A DNA stretch of 64,000 nt from CBDIHP01 sp965279195 (GTDB lineage Bacteria; Planctomycetota; Planctomycetia; Isosphaerales; Isosphaeraceae), in the NCBI GenBank assembly GCA_965279195.1, contig CBDIHP010000048.1, forward strand, positions 310,001 through 374,000, in the 5' to 3' direction. Numbering within the stretch: the stretch's first letter is position 1; each line of letters begins with the position of its first letter. The position numbers and the translations under genes are program-made. The notes beneath the pieces are model-generated. The model did no database searches. It worked only from the letters and a program-made list of their open reading frames with translations, and was not told the origin of the DNA. Shown here in pieces: positions 60,097-64,000 of the stretch.

Positions 60097-61515
60097 TTAT
60101 GCCATGATCCCCTGCACCAGGTTCCCCGCGATGTCGGTGAGCCGGTAATCCCGGCCGCTGTAGCGATAGGTGAGCTTCGTGTGGTCGAGGCCCATCAGGT
60201 GGAGGATCGTGGCGTGGAGGTCGTGGACATGGACCTTGTCCTGCACGGCGTTCCAGCCGAATTCGTCGGTCGCGCCGTAGGCCTGGCCGCCCTTGATGCC
60301 GCCGCCGGCGAGCCACATGGTGAAGCCGAACGGGTGGTGCTCGCGTCCGTTGGTCCCTTCCGCCGTGGGCGTCCGGCCGAACTCGCCGCCCCAGAGGACC
60401 AGGGTTTCATCCAGGAGTCCACGCGCCTTCAAATCTTCGAGCAAGGCGGCGATGGGGCGGTCGGTCGCGGCGCAGTTGAGGGGCAGCTCGGTCTTCAGGC
60501 CCCCGTGCTGGTCCCAGAGCTGGCAGGATTTCCGGCGGTCGGTCTGGGTGTGGTACACCTGCACGCAGCGCACCCCTCGCTCGGCCAGCCGCCGGGCCAT
60601 GAGGCACTGCGTCCCGAAGATCGACGTGGTCGGGTCGTCGAGCCCGTAGAGGTTCCGGGTGGCGGGCGATTCGCGGCCGACGTCGAACGCCTCGGGGGCC
60701 TTGGATTGCATCCGGAAGGCCAGCTCGAACGACTCGATCCGGGCGTTGAGCCGGCTGTCCTCCTCGCGGCCCTGGAGGTGCCACTCATTCACGCGCTTGA
60801 GCGCGTCGAGCTGCCGGCGCTGGCGGGAGGCGGGGATGTTCGGGTTGTCGAGGTTGTCGATGGGCTTCTTGAGGTTCGAGATCAGCGTCCCCTGGAACGC
60901 CGCCGGAAGGAAGGCCGATGACCAGAGCGGGGCCCCCTGCGCCGGCTGCGCGGGGCTGAGCACGACGAAGCCGGGCAGGTCCTGGTTCTCGCTCCCGAGC
61001 CCGTAAGTCAGCCACGACCCCATGCTCGGCCGGGAGAACGTCTGCTCCCCCGTATTCATCTGCAAACATGCGCCGTTGTGATTGATGTTGTCGGCGTGCA
61101 TCGACCGGATCACGCAGAGGTCGTCCGCCCGCTTCGCAAGGTGGGGGAACAGCTCGCTGATCTCGATGCCCGACTGCCCGTGCCTCCCGAACTTGAACGG
61201 CGACTGGAGCAAATTCCCCGTCTTCGTCCGCTCCAGGTGCGGCATGGCGAACGGCAACGGCTTGCCGTTGTCATGCGCGAGCCGGGGCTTGGGGTCGAAC
61301 GTATCCACGTGCGACGGCCCGCCCGACATGAACAGGAAGATGACCCGCTTCGCCTTGCCCGGGAAGTGTGGCGGCCGCTCGGCCAGCGGCTTGAGCGCGA
61401 CGTCCGGATCCGCCCTGGCCTCCTGCGCCAGCACGCTCGCCAGCCCGAGCATCCCGAACCCCGTCCCGAGGTTGGCCAGGGCCCGGCGGCGGTTGAATAG
61501 CGGATTGACGTTCAT
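60097..61515 (-). CDS. DUF1501 family protein
   Basis: A 472-residue protein with a twin-arginine-type leader (NRRRALANLGTGFGMLGLA). The DUF1501 core (sulfatase-like fold) shows VIFLFMSGGPSHVDTFDPKP, ADDLCVIRSMHADNINHNGA, WGGEFGRTPTAEG and a C-terminal HDLHATILHLMGLDH. These proteins are a planctomycete hallmark and are almost always beside a DUF1549/DUF1553 protein, as here. Their biochemical role is unknown, although an alkaline-phosphatase-like fold suggests a metal-dependent hydrolase. ATG 61515 was chosen because the leader starts there. Confidence 0.9.
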   Translation of the reverse strand: MNVNPLFNRRRALANLGTGFGMLGLASVLAQEARADPDVALKPLAERPPHFPGKAKRVIFLFMSGGPSHVDTFDPKPRLAHDNGKPLPFAMPHLERTKTGNLLQSPFKFGRHGQSGIEISELFPHLAKRADDLCVIRSMHADNINHNGACLQMNTGEQTFSRPSMGSWLTYGLGSENQDLPGFVVLSPAQPAQGAPLWSSAFLPAAFQGTLISNLKKPIDNLDNPNIPASRQRRQLDALKRVNEWHLQGREEDSRLNARIESFELAFRMQSKAPEAFDVGRESPATRNLYGLDDPTTSIFGTQCLMARRLAERGVRCVQVYHTQTDRRKSCQLWDQHGGLKTELPLNCAATDRPIAALLEDLKARGLLDETLVLWGGEFGRTPTAEGTNGREHHPFGFTMWLAGGGIKGGQAYGATDEFGWNAVQDKVHVHDLHATILHLMGLDHTKLTYRYSGRDYRLTDIAGNLVQGIMA

Positions 61516-61528
61516 AATGATGCCTGTT

Positions 61529-61689
61529 GGAGTGCGGAAGCTTGCTTCCGCTGTGTTCTCGCGGAGCTTGCTCCGCGTGCATGTCTCGAAAGGAAGAAGG
61601 CTGGAGGGATTTCCTCCCGCCCGAACGACGGCGACCGTCACGGGGAGCAAGCTCCCCTACCACCGAGCGGAAGCGAGCTTCCGCACTCC
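61529..61689. repeat. Nested palindrome repeat element A, copy 2
   Basis: About 160 bases bounded by GGAGTGCGGAAGCTTGCTTC and AGCTTCCGCACTCC. The four palindromes of copy 1 occur in reverse order and with a longer, mostly different centre. It fills the gap between the DUF1501 gene and the upstream DUF1553-type gene. Confidence 0.82.
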
Positions 61690-61692
61690 GGG

Positions 61693-64000
61693 TTAGTCCA
61701 CGAACAGGAACTCGTTCGCACAGACCAGCACCTGGGCATACTCGAACCAGGATCCCGATTCCGCGATCATCCTCAACCCGAGCGCCTCTTCTTCCCGGGT
61801 GGGCGGTCGGGCGTAGAGTCGCCGGTGGAGCCAGGCGATGCGTCCCCGGTCATCGAGCCCCGGTCGGGCCAGCACGGCGTCGGCGAGGTCGCGGGTCCAG
61901 GCGATGGCGGTGGGGTCGTTGAGCAGGAAGAGGGCCTGGGGGGCGACGATGGATTGGGACCTCTGGTCGATCAACGCCGCCGGGTCGGCCGCGTCGAAGA
62001 GCGGGCCGAAGGACGAGCGGTCGGACCGGATCGTCATCAGGTAGAGCGTCCGCCTCGGGCTCGCCAGGCTCGTCACCGCCGGGCCGCCGAGGGCGGGGTC
62101 GAGCTTGCCCGAGACGGCCAGCATCGCGTCGCGCAGGGCCTCGGCCTCCAGGCGACGCCGGGACATCCGACCGACCAGCCGGTTCTCCGGGTCGAGCCGG
62201 ACCGTCGCCGGCCAGCCGATCGCCGACTGCTGATAGGCCCGCGACAGCAGGATCATCCGGTGCATGGTTTTCATCGACCAGCCCGACCGGATGAACCGGT
62301 CCGCGAGGTCGTCGAGCAGCTCGGGGTGGCTGGGAGGCTCGCCGAGTGTCCCGAAGTTGCCCGGGGTCTTCACCAGGCCCAGGCCGAAATGCCCCTGCCA
62401 GATCCGGTTGACCATCACCCGCGCGGTGAGAGGATGATCGGCCCGCGCGATCCAGCGGGCCAGTTCCAGCCGCCCGCTGCCCCGCTCGACCTGGAATGGG
62501 GAGTTCCCCGCGATGACCGCCGGGACGCCCCGGGGGACGATCGGCCCGCGGCGGCGATAGTCGCCCCGGATGTGGATCGGGACGTCGTGGATGCCCTCAT
62601 ATTCCGACTTCGGCACGCCCCCATCCTGCGCCACCAGGGCGACCGGGATCGGCGGCGGAGGGTTGGCCCGGAGTTTCTCCAGGGTCGTCCGGACGGTGGC
62701 GAGATGCGCCCGAACCTGCCGGGGAAGCTCGCCCTCCGACCTCGGCCTGAGCAGCGCCAGCGTCTCGGCAAGCAGCGGCGACTTCGCATCGGCGGCCTTT
62801 AATGCCGTTTGCAAGGCCGCCCGGGCCACGGCGAGAGGCTCGCCCGGAACGGCGCCCGAGGCGGCGTCGAGGATCGCGTCGTTCCAGGCGTCGAAGACGA
62901 GCGTCCCGGCCGGCTCGCTCAGGCGGTTCGTCGGGACCGACGCGAACCGCCAGGGGCCGGGACGATTGGGGTCGAGGAACCGCGGCAGGGTGTCGGCCGC
63001 GAGGTCCCAGGCCTTCGAGCCGTCGGCCGTCCGGATCGCCAGGCGGACGGTCGTGGTGTCGCAGGTGTGCTCCGCGCCGGGGTGGATGAGCAACCGGATC
63101 GTGTCGCCGGGCCGGACCAGGATCGGCTTCGATTGGCCGATGGAGACGTTCTTGCTTGTGCCGTTGGCCAGTGCCTCGCCCGCGAGCGTCCGCCGGGCGC
63201 GACCCTGGCGGTGTTCGATGGACCAGCGGATGCCGTCGCCGCCGGCGGGGTCGGAGTCGATGATGCGGGCATCGATCCGGATGCCGCCGCCGACGGGGCT
63301 GGCCCAGTCGATGGCGACGGCCCGGTCCGGGCTAGGGTGGACGCTCACCGCCTTCGCGGGGAGCTTGAACGTGAGGTACGTCTCGTCCTTGTCGGTCAGG
63401 TTGGCGGCGGCGGAGGGGAGGTCGCCGGGTGCCTTCCAGGCGACGAGGCCGGCCTTGCCGCCGTAGTTGGTCTCGGGGATCGAGAGCAGGCCCCCCGGCG
63501 GCCCGGATCCCAGCCGACCGACCCACTGACGAAGGAGCCCGGCGGAGAGCCCGCGACGGTTCGCCTCGGCGTCGAGATTGGCTTCGTTTGGCTCGTTCGT
63601 CTGGGCCAGTCGCCAGGCGGCTTCGAGGTAATCGGCCGTCCGGGGGAGTTGCTGGCGGGCGAACTGGTCGAAGGCCGAAGCGGTCTCCGACTTCAGCCGG
63701 ACGTCGAGTTCGACCAGATCCTTCCTGTATTTCTCGCCGGCGGCGACGACCGAGGCGGGGACGATCGGTGTGCGGAGTAGTGGGGAGCCGCCGGTCTTGA
63801 TGCCGGGCTCGGGGAGGATCCTGGTGCTGAAGAAGATGCCGGCCAGCCCGTAATAGTCGCGCTGGGTGATCGGGTCGAACTTGTGGTCGTGGCAGCGGGC
63901 ACAGGCGATGGTCAGCCCCATGAAGGCCCGGCTCACGACGTCGATCTGGTCGGCGACGACGTCGGTGAGCATCTTCTCCTTGTCGGCGTCGCCGGTGCCC
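61693..64000 (-). CDS. DUF1549/DUF1553-type planctomycete cytochrome protein (cut at the right edge)
   Basis: At least 769 residues, still open at the edge, so the N-terminus (normally PSCyt1 and the start of DUF1549) is missing from view. The visible part begins with IACARCHDHKFDPITQRDYY, the DUF1549 end with its ARCHDHKFDP motif. A beta-rich insert of about 250 residues follows. The DUF1553 domain includes VMVNRIWQGHFGLGLVKTPGNFG (here split as VMVNRIWQGHFG and LVKTPGNFG) and RRLEAEALRDAMLAVSGKLD. DUF1553 proteins accompany DUF1501 partners in surface or periplasmic complexes of unknown function. Confidence 0.9.
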   Translation of the reverse strand, partial: GTGDADKEKMLTDVVADQIDVVSRAFMGLTIACARCHDHKFDPITQRDYYGLAGIFFSTRILPEPGIKTGGSPLLRTPIVPASVVAAGEKYRKDLVELDVRLKSETASAFDQFARQQLPRTADYLEAAWRLAQTNEPNEANLDAEANRRGLSAGLLRQWVGRLGSGPPGGLLSIPETNYGGKAGLVAWKAPGDLPSAAANLTDKDETYLTFKLPAKAVSVHPSPDRAVAIDWASPVGGGIRIDARIIDSDPAGGDGIRWSIEHRQGRARRTLAGEALANGTSKNVSIGQSKPILVRPGDTIRLLIHPGAEHTCDTTTVRLAIRTADGSKAWDLAADTLPRFLDPNRPGPWRFASVPTNRLSEPAGTLVFDAWNDAILDAASGAVPGEPLAVARAALQTALKAADAKSPLLAETLALLRPRSEGELPRQVRAHLATVRTTLEKLRANPPPPIPVALVAQDGGVPKSEYEGIHDVPIHIRGDYRRRGPIVPRGVPAVIAGNSPFQVERGSGRLELARWIARADHPLTARVMVNRIWQGHFGLGLVKTPGNFGTLGEPPSHPELLDDLADRFIRSGWSMKTMHRMILLSRAYQQSAIGWPATVRLDPENRLVGRMSRRRLEAEALRDAMLAVSGKLDPALGGPAVTSLASPRRTLYLMTIRSDRSSFGPLFDAADPAALIDQRSQSIVAPQALFLLNDPTAIAWTRDLADAVLARPGLDDRGRIAWLHRRLYARPPTREEEALGLRMIAESGSWFEYAQVLVCANEFLFVD

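Overview
The window reads as a chromosomal piece of a GC-rich member of the Planctomycetota, most likely the Isosphaeraceae/Gemmatales side. This rests on several marker families together: a DUF1501 protein beside a DUF1549/DUF1553-type planctomycete cytochrome protein at the right edge, a sorbosone-dehydrogenase-like protein carrying c-type heme motifs, an ECF sigma factor fused to a WD40 propeller, a delta-60-repeat surface protein with an LEGRRLMA N-terminus, DUF4058 and LssY_C proteins, and many exported proteins of unknown role. No phage, integrase, transposase or CRISPR array is visible, and no tRNA was recognised by eye. Coding density is high, and the + strand and - strand genes form short mixed runs.

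Layout. 1-5.7 kb: a membrane-anchored TPR-like protein, an RluD-type pseudouridine synthase, an alpha/beta hydrolase overlapping an LRAT-like membrane protein, an AlkD-like protein and a small membrane protein. 5.7-14.2 kb: the delta-60/PKD surface protein, a metallophosphoesterase, a flippase, a GNAT acetyltransferase, an isochorismatase-fold hydrolase with a good promoter, and a class V aminotransferase. 14.3-18.0 kb: a tight - strand set (ceramidase-like, DUF4058, LssY_C, single-HKD PLD). 18.2-26.2 kb: small unknowns, an exported zinc amidase, an exported squalene-cyclase-like protein with a CxxCH motif, a MbcA-like/RES toxin-antitoxin pair whose toxin is cut by an in-frame TGA, and an 1116-residue membrane protein of unknown function. 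26.3-31.6 kb: a tricorn-type protease, a YbaK deacylase and the RNase P RNA gene rnpB with a plausible promoter. 31.7-39.3 kb: PutA, a YfhO-like membrane protein and a large exported protein. 39.5-43 kb: RbsD-like, adenylate-kinase-like, histidine phosphatase, RNase PH and Nudix genes. 43-47.5 kb: the 1486-residue sigma-factor/sensor fusion. 47.8-51.6 kb: divergent treZ and treS. 51.7-64 kb: an exported triple-RidA protein, a BNR-propeller protein, MsrA, the sorbosone-dehydrogenase/heme fusion, and the DUF1501-DUF1553 pair running off the right edge.

How the genes relate. Trehalose metabolism (treZ/treS), proline catabolism (putA), cell-wall amidase, ribose mutarotation, protein repair (msrA) and RNA processing (rnpB, rph, rluD) are housekeeping functions. 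Around them lie exported propeller, protease and heme proteins typical of planctomycete periplasm and surface biology. The most unusual non-gene content is a set of intergenic palindromic repeat families. One of them (element C) sits in exactly three places, all between convergent genes, and in two of these its own TGA is the stop codon of an adjoining gene. The most interesting genes are the sigma-factor/sensor fusion, the interrupted RES toxin, the LRAT-like membrane protein and the large unknown membrane protein.
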